The notes under the pieces: model-generated | The model's input: only the letters and a program-made list of their open reading frames with translations | What the model was told of the DNA's origin: nothing | Databases searched by the model: none | Part shown: positions 1 through 10,200 of the stretch, one piece after another | Position numbering within the stretch: the stretch's first letter is position 1 | How the letters are laid out: each line of letters starts with the position of its first letter | Made by a program: the position numbers and the translations under genes | Source of the DNA: Lodderomyces elongisporus | Lineage: Eukaryota; Ascomycota; Pichiomycetes; Serinales; Debaryomycetaceae | DNA length: 64,000 bases | Reading direction: 5' to 3' | Assembly: GCF_030384665.1 (NCBI RefSeq) | Contig: NC_083674.1 | Coordinates: 2,418,001-2,482,000, forward strand

Positions 1-1440
1 TAGCAAAAGAGATCCTTGGATCAATGCCCACGATGATGCAAACAAGTTCATGTAGGGCACCCTGAGAGCATCCAACCTCCATGCGATTGCTGCGCCCGCA
101 GATTGAATACCTTTGTAGAAACCAGCGTATAATGCAACTTTTTTGGGGTTGTTTGACATGGCACCCAAGGTCCACAAGACGTATGTTTGAAAAATGGCAT
201 CATAAAGACCATAAAAGATGTAAAGAAAGACAGGCCCGACATACCTCGACTCTTTAAAGTCCATGGGGGTAATTTGTGGAGGCGTGGCTTCGACTTCCTC
301 ACGTGTAAACTCCAATTGAAACTTTAAACCACCACCCCAAATTGCGAGACCGGTAACAAACAAAATTACCCAGCCAATCTTTGCACGAACAGAACGACGG
401 AAGCGTTTGAGGTCCAAGATGTAGCCCAAAATAATCGCACCAACCATCTGCGCAAGCCAATAAAGAAGTGAATTGAGCGATCTTGTTCTCAAGTTGAACA
501 TACCATGGTTAACGTTGTTAAATTGATAGGTGTAGAACCAGTTGGAGGCAAAAAACATTGGGAATAAGAATAAAATGCTTGGTTCTTTAATGAGCAATTT
601 GAACAACCCCATCAATTCCACCTTCCAATCTGGGTGTTTTTGAGTTATAACTCTTGAGCCGTCAGACTTCCAGACTTTTGAAGGTGCCAACATGAAAAGG
701 GCAATAACAGAACCAACGCACATCAAAATTATAAAAGCAATGAAAGTACCATCGTTTGCCGCAGTAGTTTTATTTTCCATATTGTCGGCCAATGGAATAA
801 TGGATCCAATGACTGCACCCAAGTTGAAGATGACCCAGAAAATCATGATGGCTTTGCCTTTATTTTCCTCGGTGGCATAACTCAAAACAACCATACCTTG
901 GGCGGACCACAAGACGGCAGCGCATATACCCAACAAGGCACCTGCAAAGATGACAAATCCTTTATTTTCATTGTGGTTGAAAGACAATAAGGAGCCTGCG
1001 TAAAGGGCGTATCCAAGACCACCCATCACCAAAGAGGACCTAACACCGATGGTGTTACAAATGGTACCACCAAAGAATCCGATGGTTGCAAAAGTCGAGT
1101 ATAGAGCCACTGAGGCATTATCGGAGGTTTGCTTGTCACTAATGGAGGCACCAATACCAGTGAGTGCATTGTACATACCGGGTGTCATGAAGATAACAAA
1201 CGCAACCACCACGACTTGGGTCATGGCGTTTGAGTAACGAATTCGATGGCCCAAAATAGTGACGCCTTTATCGTACCAGTGACCGCTAGCTTCAATTTCT
1301 TCACTAGTGTGGTGTTTCACGACAATTTTTTCGTTATCGTCATTGTGTGTTGGAGGAGCCTCCAAGTCTTTGGATCCCAATCCTGATGAAGTGGATTTGA
1401 TGTCCAAGTTAGCACCAGTGGTTTTCTCTTCGTCTGACAT
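1..1440 (-). CDS. UNC93-like (DUF895) MFS membrane protein, 3' end outside the window
   Basis: The frame is open from an ATG at 1440-1438 to the window edge, giving 480 codons with no stop, so the C-terminus is missing. About 75 hydrophilic residues rich in Asp, Glu and His come first. They are followed by a series of hydrophobic segments starting near VVVVAFVIFMTPGMYNAL, and then short basic loops such as LDLKRFRRSVRAK. The segments WSAQGMVVLSYA and FWVIFNLGAVIGS are typical of the fungal UNC93-like/DUF895 branch of the major facilitator superfamily. These are plasma-membrane or vacuolar proteins whose substrates are mostly unknown. The gene lies alone behind an unusually long gene-free upstream region, which suggests complex regulation (inference). 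Family assignment is fairly secure; substrate and location are not known. Confidence 0.8.
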   Translation of the reverse strand, partial: MSDEEKTTGANLDIKSTSSGLGSKDLEAPPTHNDDNEKIVVKHHTSEEIEASGHWYDKGVTILGHRIRYSNAMTQVVVVAFVIFMTPGMYNALTGIGASISDKQTSDNASVALYSTFATIGFFGGTICNTIGVRSSLVMGGLGYALYAGSLLSFNHNENKGFVIFAGALLGICAAVLWSAQGMVVLSYATEENKGKAIMIFWVIFNLGAVIGSIIPLADNMENKTTAANDGTFIAFIILMCVGSVIALFMLAPSKVWKSDGSRVITQKHPDWKVELMGLFKLLIKEPSILFLFPMFFASNWFYTYQFNNVNHGMFNLRTRSLNSLLYWLAQMVGAIILGYILDLKRFRRSVRAKIGWVILFVTGLAIWGGGLKFQLEFTREEVEATPPQITPMDFKESRYVGPVFLYIFYGLYDAIFQTYVLWTLGAMSNNPKKVALYAGFYKGIQSAGAAIAWRLDALRVPYMNLFASSWALIQGSLLL

Positions 1441-2765
1441 TGCGGTTGTCTTTTGTTAGTTCTTGTTTAGCTTTGTTTACTTTTGTTTGCTGTTTCTGGC
1501 GTTGTGCTTTCAGTTCGTGAGGCGATGCCCAAATAAGAAATTGTTATTGAGGTTGTTCTTGCTGTTGCTGTTGCTGTTGCTGTTGTTGTTGTTGCTAACT
1601 GAGATGGTCGATATAGTCAAACTATTATTCTTTGACAAAGCAACTGGCTTATTATTCTTATACTGCAAGGAGTTGGGAACTGGAGTTGGAGTTATTTGAA
1701 TGAAGGAAGATTTCTGAAACCGGAGACAGCAGCAGGAGGATATAAAACACAAGTAATCACTGGTATATTTATATTGATCAGATGGAACCGGAACATTCAT
1801 GTTTGATCCTTAGAAGATAGGATAATAAGAATAGTTAGGAATAGTGTAGTATGAGACGCATGATAAGGGTCGTTCTTTCGGGTTTTTCAAACAGAGGTAA
1901 CATTGAAGAATTTACTCCTGGTGCTGCTGCTACGACATGGACGTTTCTCGATGTAGATGTCAGCCTTTACGAAGATATTATGAAAAAAATTAAATAAAAA
2001 AATAAAAAATTAAATAAAAAAATGAAAAAAAAAAGCATTGGATATTTCTCCACATCAACTTTTTTGACTCTTTTAGTTTGCCTTTCCTTCCCCACTCTGT
2101 CACGTATCTCCAGCTCTAGGTATACCACGGCATTACAAAACGCTCTAACCACTAAAGTAAGTTAAATGAAAGAGAAAAAGAAAAAAAAACAAGTGCAAAA
2201 TAAAGGAGTTTCAAAACTGACTTTCTTTTTTTGTCCTCCTTCTAGTTGGTGAAGGAGCGTATTACGGTGGTGCTAAACAGTTTAGCCGTAAGAATTTTAT
2301 TAGGCGTTTTCATGGCTTGTTAAGTTATTACTGCTATTTTTATTTTCTATTTTTTTTTTATTTTTATTTTTGACTGGCAAGGCACTAATTGTTCAGGTGT
2401 TGTATTTTTTTTTTTTAATTTTTAATTTATTTTTAATTTATTTTTTTTTTAATTTATTTGTTCTTTGGCTTCTCGAGCACCCAGACTTAAAACAAGTCAT
2501 CATGACACATTATCAAACATTGAAACAGACAGTGTTTTGGGAAAAAGAGGGGAAGGGGAGGGTAGAGGGAAGAAGTAGCATGAAGACAAGATTAGTGTAC
2601 GATTAGTGTGCTATTACCCTTGCAATCACGCTAAGCCAAAACACGGAATTAAAGTCAGTTGCTGGCAATCATATAGATAAGTAGAGATAACACCTATATA
2701 ATGCAAACGAGAAATGGAAGACAAAAAAAAAAAAGAAAAAAGAAAAAGAAAAAAAGAGATCTCTT

Positions 2766-2820
2766 TGTTGAACAATGTTGAACAATGTTGAACAATGTTG
2801 AACAATGTTGACCTATGTTG
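2766..2820. repeat. 10-bp tandem array (AACAATGTTG)
   Basis: Four exact copies of AACAATGTTG follow a half copy, with one degenerate copy (ACCTATGTTG) at the end. The unit contains TGTTGAACA at the junctions, which is nearly its own reverse complement, so the array offers repeated near-palindromic sites on both strands. Confidence 0.9.
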
Positions 2821-3846
2821 ATGCTGTTGTTGCTATTGTTTTCTTTCTGTACTACAAGTTAAATAGTAAGATTGAAATTTGTATCCCCTTTTTGTAAATA
2901 AAAAATGTACGTAATAGATATAAAGGTATTCAAAGATAAAATAGGTAATTGTGAAGGTGATTGCACCCTGGTTGTATTATGCTGATTTGGTATACAAACC
3001 ACCATTATATAGTCTATTTTTAATGCAAATTCCTTTTGTTATTATGATTATTATTATTATTATTATTATTAGAGCGATGCAAATGTGTATGTGGTGTTTT
3101 CAAATAGAGGCAAAATGGTTATCTTGGTTTGCACCTGGAAAGGTCCGCTTAGGGTCTCTAATTCCCTTGCAAAAAAAAGATAAGAACCATAAACTTTGAA
3201 TTGATAATCAAGTAGACGATGAGAACATGAATGTAGTCGGAGCATAAAGATTGATTAGGGAAAACCGAATTTGAAGAGATGCACGACATATTGAGGAGTA
3301 AAAGCAAAAAAAAAAAAAAAAAAGAAAGAAATCAGAGAGAGAGAGATAAGAGATACTCCACAATTGAATGAAAGCATAGTCAACGGATAGATTAAGGAAA
3401 CGCATCACATGAGATCCTAGGAGTTGGTTGAATCAAATTGCAACAACGTTTCATAGTTTTTGCAAAACACCAACTTTTCGGACAGTACAGAAAAGGAAAA
3501 GGAAAAAGAAAAGGAAAAAAGTAGGATAAGACCAGAATAAAGATACGAAGAGAAGGGGAAAGAGTTTACCATTATCAAGCAAGTGGATTGACGTTGATGG
3601 GTTATACTCCATGAAGAAAAAAAAAATAGAAATTAGAAATTAGAAATTAGTAAAAAAAAAAGATTTAAAATCTTGTATGACTAAAACGTGACAAGCACTG
3701 GTATGCTGATTTTTTTGCACTTGTGTTTCTGCTTGTGTTTGTATAACTTGCTCTCACTAAAGCTGTACATTCTTTAGATAGTGCTGATACGTAGCAACGC
3801 GCAGGCCAAGTCTAAGAAGAATACTGAAGCAAGATTTTTGATTCAT

Positions 3847-3882
<36 letters not shown>

Positions 3883-4267
3883 TCATTTTTTTTCCTTTTT
3901 CTTTCTTTCAATATTTTTCAAAACAAAAGCCGAGAGCACTGCAAATAAGCCGTCAAAAGTCTTTGTTGTCCAACGTCATAGAAGTTGCTAATGACTTTTG
4001 TTTTTTTTTTTTTACAATATAGACGCAAAAGATGGTGTTATAACCAAAATTCCAAGATCAGTGTGCTATTGAAAGAGCAGTGAAGTGGACAACTCGTACA
4101 TATTGAATAGACATAACTCTGTCCCTATCTCATACACTCATACACTCACCCAACCACAACAAAGAATAAAAAATAAAAAATAAAAAATAAATAAAAAAGA
4201 AACAAAAAATGCAACCTCGAATAACTTTGAATGTAACATCGTGACTTGTCGTTTTGTTTTTGTTTCT

Positions 4268-4271
<4 letters not shown>

Positions 4272-4332
<61 letters not shown>
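4272..4332. repeat. (TC)n microsatellite, about 61 bp
   Basis: An almost perfect TC dinucleotide tract in the gene-free upstream region of the UNC93-like gene, flanked by T- and C-rich sequence. Confidence 0.95.
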
Positions 4333-4337
<5 letters not shown>

Positions 4338-5697
4338 CTCCCCCGCCCCCCTTCCAACCTCTCAGATTCTTTATTTACTTTGTCCGGGGAAAGTAAGTTT
4401 GGGATTTAGACTCCGGTTTTAGTAAAGTGGGGTTGAGATCTGGGAAACTTTGTCACCAATAGTACAAACAAAAAAAAAAAAAAAATATTAGAAGAGAAAG
4501 AGAGAACTAAGCAATGCGGTGCAGTGTAAATGGGTGAAGGGGAGATGAAAGCAAGGTTATGGAAGGAGTGGAAGTTCCATCCATATTAGTTACTTGGTCT
4601 TGTGTATGTATGTAGTAGGATGAAACGAGATTCAAATTAAAGCAAGACACGGCAAAAAAAAAAAAAATGAAGAAAAAAAAAAGCCCAAAAAAAAAAAAAA
4701 GAAAACTTCATTCCACATAGAATTTGATGCAGCGTTCATTGGTTGCATTCGCAGGTTTCAAGCCTCAAAAAGCCTGTGGCCCAGTAAATAGTTATTGTTC
4801 CTTTATCTTCTTTCTTCTTCTTTGTCCTTTGATATCTTATTTCTTTCATTACTTCCTCCAATCAACACCAATTTTTTAATTATTCAGCTGATGTTACATC
4901 CGACTCTTCAAACCTCTTTCTTCTTCTTCTTTCTTCTTCTTCTTTCTCCTCCACCACCCACTCTCAAAGAAATGAGTTGAATAAGTAAAAACAAAAAAAA
5001 AATTGCAACATGAATGTCGTACAAAACATTTTTTCAAAGGACAGAAAAGAAAAAGAAATTTGCTCTTCCCCGCATTTGCTATCCTTTCATAAAATTCCCC
5101 AAGTTTGCAATTTTTGTGTTTTGTTTTTGTGTTTGTACGACTTTGAAATTAGACTTTATCCAAGATATTTTGTGGTGGGGTGGGGGAAGAAGAGGAGGAG
5201 GGAAAGAGAGTGTGATGAGGGTGATGAGGGTGATGAGGGTGAAAGGAAAAAAGAGAAGGAAAGGGAAAACACATATTTGCTAGGAAGTCTCTATTAAATA
5301 CGCTACAAGGTGTAGATAATAAAATACTAGATACTTGTTGTTTAGAATTGAGTACTAAGTACTGGGTCCCACCTCAGTTACGAAAACAAGGGGGAAGCCA
5401 GCTGAGAAAGAAAGAAAAAAAAAAATAGACACTTACTTCACCCACCACTGTTTAGAAACAAAAAGAAACTTCACCGTTTCCATCCTCCAGTATCCATATC
5501 CGTATCACACTTTAAGAAAGAAAATAAATAATATTCTATTATAAGATCAATAAGGAATTACAAACTGAAGAAGAAGAAAAAAAGGAAGAGAGAGAGAGAG
5601 AGAGAGATGAAAAGAAAAGAAAAGAAAAAAACACGGCAAAATGTCCTTGTTTCCATTTTTCTTTCCCTCTTTCCTTCTTTATTGGTCCTTCTCCATT

Positions 5698-7200
5698 CTA
5701 TTTCAATTCGGACCCAACTTTTATAATACTCTCAATCAAATCGTCAACAATCTTGTCAGTTAGAATAGGGGAGTTGAACACTACCCTAAAGAACTCTCCC
5801 TTGACATCGTTTTCGGGGTTAGGGCTAAAGTCGACTAAATATTTGCCCAACTTGTGCAACTCTCTCGAAATGTACCTTGTCACCTCGGTATTGTTTCCAC
5901 CATTGTTCTTCACCAGAGGAGGGTGGTAATAAAAACACACTTGCAAACATTGAGGAAACTCCGGCCCAACAATCTCAAAGTCAGAGTGAGCCTTTATCGT
6001 TTGCACAAAGTACTCCTGGATCTTATAAGCATGCTCAACCCTATTTTGAAACCCAACTTGACCATAGTACAACCATGCAAGATAAAACTTGAACGAGTCT
6101 GCACGTCGGCCACACCCCATTGTTCCATCTGCCAAGTCATAATTGGCCTCATCAGGGTTATCCCGTCCATGGAACAAATAGGGTGCCTGTAAAGACATGG
6201 CAGTCTGAAAGTTCTTCACGTGTGGCAAGAGCAAAAATGAGCACGTGTTTGGGATTCCCAACATCTTGTGTGGGTTCACCGTGATGGAGTCAGCAAGCTC
6301 GGACCCTTGCAATCTATTCCTATACACCGGCGAAAAGATTACATTACCTCCCCATGAGCCGTCAATATGGAAATGACAATTGTACTTTCTAGCAATTTTG
6401 GATATCTGGATGAAAGGATCGTAAGAGCCAAAAACAGTGGTACCAGCAGTCGAGTTGATGTACAACGGTGTATAGCCATCACTAATACTTTTTTCAATGG
6501 TGTTTTCAAGATCCAACACATTCAAAAGCCCTTGTGGAGTCACATCAACTTTAAAAACATTTTGCGATCCCAACCCCAACAAAATAGCACCCTTCACCAC
6601 TGAGTAATGACAGTGCTTACTGGTATAAATTGCAAACTTGTAATTTGCATTTCCCGTAAGCTTTGTGTCCGGGTACTTTAGACTTCGCGCAATTTGCATA
6701 CTTGTTATATTTGACCACGACCCACCACTAAATGTCAACCCTCCGCACGTTTCTTGATCATTGGTAAAGAACAAAGACGCATACTTGTGCCCAATATAGT
6801 TTTCCAACACCGACAACACAGGCGACACAGTATACACGTGTGAGTTTGTGTTTAAAATACTCAAAAGCAAGTCAGAAATTACTCCAATCGGATTGTTTGA
6901 CGCATACAACTTATCAAGAAACCCAGGGTTCCATGTATTGACAGAGTACTCGAGAACCTTATCAATAGTCTCCGCCAACTGCGTCTCGGAACATGGCTTG
7001 TCCAAGTTATTGCCACTCAATTCTATAAACTGTTGTTTCAAAAATGTAGGTTCATGATAAGTCCCCAAAGATCTCGAGTTGTAGTGCTCAGAGTTTGGAT
7101 CAGCTTGTGAAATATAACTGATCAATTTCGGTTTAATTGCAGTCAATAACTCATCAAGCTCAGTAACCCTATCTTTCTCTAAATCCGAAACAATAGACAT
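5698..7200 (-). CDS. Group II PLP-dependent amino-acid decarboxylase (glutamate / cysteine-sulfinate decarboxylase-like)
   Basis: The 500-residue protein has the layout of the animal-type GAD/CSAD group II decarboxylases. The segment SKHCHYSV (about 194-201) carries the His that stacks on the cofactor. AGTTVFGSYDP (252-262) is the conserved substrate loop. HIDGSWGG (278-285) contains Asp280, which would contact the PLP ring nitrogen. NPHKMLGIP (309-317) contains the Schiff-base Lys312. This is the PHKM...C signature of GAD65/67 and CSAD rather than the bacterial-like class to which S. cerevisiae Gad1 belongs. The reaction is therefore alpha-decarboxylation of an acidic amino acid (glutamate, aspartate or cysteine sulfinate), probably in the cytosol. 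The ATG at 7200 is the first in frame and fits the family N-terminus. Class is secure; substrate cannot be read from the sequence. Confidence 0.88.
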   Translation of the reverse strand: MSIVSDLEKDRVTELDELLTAIKPKLISYISQADPNSEHYNSRSLGTYHEPTFLKQQFIELSGNNLDKPCSETQLAETIDKVLEYSVNTWNPGFLDKLYASNNPIGVISDLLLSILNTNSHVYTVSPVLSVLENYIGHKYASLFFTNDQETCGGLTFSGGSWSNITSMQIARSLKYPDTKLTGNANYKFAIYTSKHCHYSVVKGAILLGLGSQNVFKVDVTPQGLLNVLDLENTIEKSISDGYTPLYINSTAGTTVFGSYDPFIQISKIARKYNCHFHIDGSWGGNVIFSPVYRNRLQGSELADSITVNPHKMLGIPNTCSFLLLPHVKNFQTAMSLQAPYLFHGRDNPDEANYDLADGTMGCGRRADSFKFYLAWLYYGQVGFQNRVEHAYKIQEYFVQTIKAHSDFEIVGPEFPQCLQVCFYYHPPLVKNNGGNNTEVTRYISRELHKLGKYLVDFSPNPENDVKGEFFRVVFNSPILTDKIVDDLIESIIKVGSELK

Positions 7201-8015
7201 GTTGATTAAAGCTAATTATCTTAACCTGATTCTTCAAAACTTTCTCTTGAAATTGTTTTTCAATTAATTTTGAAGAATATATTAAATAAAAGAATGTCTG
7301 TGTGTGTGTGAAATAAAATGAATGTGTTGTAGAATAAAATGAACAAAAAAAGAAAAAAAATTATTAAGGTACTTCGTATATATATGAAAATAATGCAGAA
7401 CCTGTACAAAGAAAAATCCGACCGCGGCTTCTATTGCAAAGAATAGAAGAAAGAAAATATAAGCGAAAAAAGAAAAAGTGCGTGCACGTGACTGAGGGCG
7501 AATGGTAGTGATTATAGTAATGATGCCATGTGTTCAATATCTCGCGAAATAGCAACTACGAAAAAAAGAAACTGTGGTTGCAAATTGCAAAGATAGCAAT
7601 TTGCGAAATTCAACAAAACGCAGAGTGAATAAGAATTTCTTCTTCTCTTATTGTCCATCTTTGATTCCAACATCATGAAAACAAGTACTTTTACTTTCGC
7701 CACCTTCCCTTTCCCTCTTTATCACATTTCTGTTTCCAAAGGTTTTCATTAGTATTTTCTCCTTCCCTTTTCTTTTCAAATAACAAAACTCAAAAATTTT
7801 TTTTTTTTTTGCACGGTTTTCAAACCAATATTTAAATAAAAAATAAAGAAAACAACAAGCACTGAGACTTCTACAAGATCAAATCATGCTGAATCAAGGG
7901 CCACAAAAAAAAAGAGATGCAATAGAATATTAAGATCATGAACTATATCATATAGAGATTTGAAAACAAATAAATAGAAAAAAAAACAATGATAATTCAA
8001 AAAAAAAATAAAATC
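7201..8015. other. Intergenic region between decarboxylase and tRNA-Glu
   Basis: This AT-rich spacer is the upstream region of the decarboxylase gene (leftward). It holds a short TG tract near 7300, poly-A/T runs, and a CACGTG box at 7485-7490 within GCACGTGAC, a Cbf1-type E-box about 285 bp before the decarboxylase start. No coding frame is convincing. Confidence 0.6.
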
Positions 8016-8087
8016 CTCCCTTGCGGGGAATCGAACCCAGATCTGCTCGGTGAAAGCGAACCGTGATAGCCATTACACTACAAAGGA
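8016..8087 (-). tRNA. tRNA-Glu (anticodon TTC)
   Basis: On the minus strand the 72 bases fold as a standard tRNA. The acceptor TCCTTTG pairs with CAAGGGA, with one G-U pair, followed by discriminator G. The D-arm has the GG pair in AATGGCTATC. The anticodon stem is GTTCG/CGAGC with loop CTTTCAC, so the anticodon is TTC. The T-arm is CTGGG-TTCGATT-CCCCG, which has one T-C mismatch. There is no intron. A poly-T pol III terminator follows directly (8015 downwards). The sequence closely resembles yeast tRNA-Glu(UUC). Confidence 0.95.
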
Positions 8088-8347
8088 CTTCTTGATATTT
8101 TACACCACCTTCCTGCTTACCTCACACAATACAGATATATGCAAACTCTTTTCCTACCTTCCTCTCTTTCTCTCTTTCTTTCTTTCATTTTTTTTTTTCT
8201 TTCTTCTTCTCTCTTTCACTCAATACGCGGTGTATGTTTGTTTGTCCTTAGTTCACTGTGATGAAGGTGCGATTTAAATCACTAAACTCAAACGACATCT
8301 GAAGTATTCCACATCGAACCCAAAGTTGGGGAAGCACCTCACAGCAC

Positions 8348-8374
8348 ATGAATGATTACACATCCGCTATTTAA
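8348..8374 (+). other. Short upstream ORF overlapping the AIM22 start
   Basis: An ATG at 8348 opens an 8-codon frame (MNDYTSAI) ending at TAA 8372-8374. It overlaps the AIM22 start at 8352 in the +1 frame (ATGAATGA). Both ATGs have poor sequence context at -3. Confidence 0.6.
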
Positions 8375-9842
8375 AACTATTATCTACCAACAGAGGAATT
8401 TCTTGTTAAAGTCACTCTGTAGATGCCAGCCTTTATCCAACAACTCTACGCCATTCCACGATGAGTTAACTCCCACAGATTTGTCTGATTTTGGACTAGA
8501 TGATTTTATGTATTATCAAGAATCACCAGAAGTCAAGCAGTATAGAGAGCAGAATCAAGGGGATTTGTTTCCCTTAAAGAAGCTTATTGATGAGTGGTCC
8601 CACAAGACAAAAGACAGAGGGAAGATTAGTTTACAGCTGATAGCCCTTCTCACAGAGCCTCTAGTATTGGTATCCAAATACACCGATCCACATATCAACT
8701 TAGCTCTAGAGGATTATATATACAATAAAATGCCCAAGCCAGTACTGAAAACAGATTACAACTCCCAAAGATTGCTTTTCTACACCAACCGACCGTGCGT
8801 GGTTATTGGCAAAAACCAGAATCCGTGGAAAGAAGTGAATATACCCTTGCTAAAAAATTCGAAAATACCTTTAATAAGAAGACGATCGGGTGGGGGCACA
8901 GTTGTTCACGACTTGGGTAATGTGAATTTCTCATTCATGACTTCAAAAGACGATTTTGATCGATTTGAATTTGTTGATCTAGTCACCAAGGCCGTTAACG
9001 GTAGTGATATGCACATCGCGACAAAAATCGAGGTTAATAAAAGAGGTGACATTGTTACAAAGAAGAACGGAGAAGAGCTCAAAATTAGTGGTTCGGCATA
9101 CAAGATATCCAGGGGCAAATCTTACCACCACGGAACTATGCTCTTGAATCTGGATTTGAAAACATTAAAGCAATTGTTAAGTCGAGAAGAATTTATCTTT
9201 GGAAAGATTGATTCCAAGAGCTCCATAGACTCAGTCAGGTCAAAAGTGACCAATTTGGGTATATCGAGTACTGGTTTTATCAATAGCGTTGCTAGTAAAT
9301 TCAATGAAAAATATGCTCTTGCTGGGCTAAAAGAGCAAATAAACGAGCCAAATTTGTATTCAGAGAATAAGAATAAGAATCTCGAGATAAACATGGATGC
9401 AGACAAAGAATTCAACGAAATGATGGGGTTGACACCGTTTACAGAAGTTGATCACCCACCTTTCCCCAAAATTATCGAAATTGAGGAAGAAATATTCGAG
9501 TTACCAAAAGAGGTCTTCGATACCGCAAAAGAGCTTAAACAATGGGAGTGGATATATGGACACACTCCTCCATTCACGCACACTATGAATAATTCAGATC
9601 TTGGCTTGCAGTTGGAATTCACTGTAGAGAAAGGAAAAGTGACGGAAATGGAATGGAGGTTCATCAAGAGCAGTAGTGGTCAAGATCAAGACCAGGATAA
9701 AAAACAATTGGAGCATATAATGCAAGCAGCGAAGGAAAAACTCCTATCAAGTAATTACAGAGGAGATGTTATAAAAGAAGCTTTTACTGGCACAAATCAA
9801 GGTGAAGAAGTCGGATCATGGTTGTTTAAAATAATAGGCTAA
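8352..9842 (+). CDS. AIM22: Mitochondrial lipoate-protein ligase AIM22/LIP3
   Basis: The 496-residue protein belongs to the LplA/LPLAT family that attaches or transfers lipoate to lysines of mitochondrial dehydrogenase E2 subunits and glycine-cleavage H protein. RRSGGGTVVHDLGN (177-190) is the lipoate-AMP binding signature. KISGSAYK (244-251) carries the conserved lysine, followed by HHGTML at 259-264. Residues 1-35 are rich in Lys, Arg and Gln and lack acidic residues, so they look like a mitochondrial presequence. The C-terminal third (about 400-496) matches the accessory domain. The ATG at 8352 is preceded by an out-of-frame ATG at 8348 (see findings). At the LLNLDLKTL segment after the HGTML motif a CTG codon encodes the second Leu as shown; a small residue is usual there, consistent with CUG as Ser. 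Confidence 0.92.
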   Translation: MITHPLFKTIIYQQRNFLLKSLCRCQPLSNNSTPFHDELTPTDLSDFGLDDFMYYQESPEVKQYREQNQGDLFPLKKLIDEWSHKTKDRGKISLQLIALLTEPLVLVSKYTDPHINLALEDYIYNKMPKPVLKTDYNSQRLLFYTNRPCVVIGKNQNPWKEVNIPLLKNSKIPLIRRRSGGGTVVHDLGNVNFSFMTSKDDFDRFEFVDLVTKAVNGSDMHIATKIEVNKRGDIVTKKNGEELKISGSAYKISRGKSYHHGTMLLNLDLKTLKQLLSREEFIFGKIDSKSSIDSVRSKVTNLGISSTGFINSVASKFNEKYALAGLKEQINEPNLYSENKNKNLEINMDADKEFNEMMGLTPFTEVDHPPFPKIIEIEEEIFELPKEVFDTAKELKQWEWIYGHTPPFTHTMNNSDLGLQLEFTVEKGKVTEMEWRFIKSSSGQDQDQDKKQLEHIMQAAKEKLLSSNYRGDVIKEAFTGTNQGEEVGSWLFKIIG

Positions 9843-10200
9843 ATGTAAATAATGCAGATTATTCGTAGAGCTCGCCATTCACTGTATATTCTGTCTCCTA
9901 CACCTAATTTTTCATTCATTCAATCATTTTTTTCGATCTTTTGCACCTCTTCCCCTATTTTTTTATTTAATTTCATTTTATTTTAATTTTATTTCTTTTT
10001 CTTTTATTTATATGACGTTTTTCTTTTTAAAATACATCAAGTTTCATTCACAAACAATCCTCTTATTTTAGAATTTCGTTGTTCAATATAAATAAAGTAA
10101 AGAAACAAAAAAAAAAAACCACCAGAAAAATATCACCAATGTTTGCGTAGATAACCACCTCAGCTTTATTTCTAGTTTTTTCTATTCTCCCACAGCACAA
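9843..10200. other. Convergent AIM22/MVP1 intergenic region
   Basis: T-rich and A-rich sequence containing the 3' flanks of both genes. There are short TATAAA/TTTATAT elements but, unlike the other convergent gaps in the window, no long TA repeat. Nothing else is visible. Confidence 0.6.

Larger units (their letters stand above)
1441..5697. other. 4.3-kb intergenic region, microsatellite-rich, no credible gene
   Basis: This is the upstream region of the UNC93-like gene and the 3' flank of the decarboxylase gene. It contains a CTGTTG/TTG tract at about 1560-1595, a 10-bp tandem array at 2766-2820, (TTG)11 at 3847-3879, a 61-base TC tract at 4272-4332, GATGAGGGT triplicates near 5213-5241 and many poly-A/T runs. 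The only open frames are short and consist of repeat-encoded homopolymers. I see no RNA gene and no large inverted repeat that would mark a centromere, although a careful self-alignment was not possible here. Confidence 0.7.

Noticed and set aside
1441..5697. Centromere in a long gene-free region
   Set aside because: No inverted repeat or other centromere hallmark was visible; gene-free length alone is not evidence.
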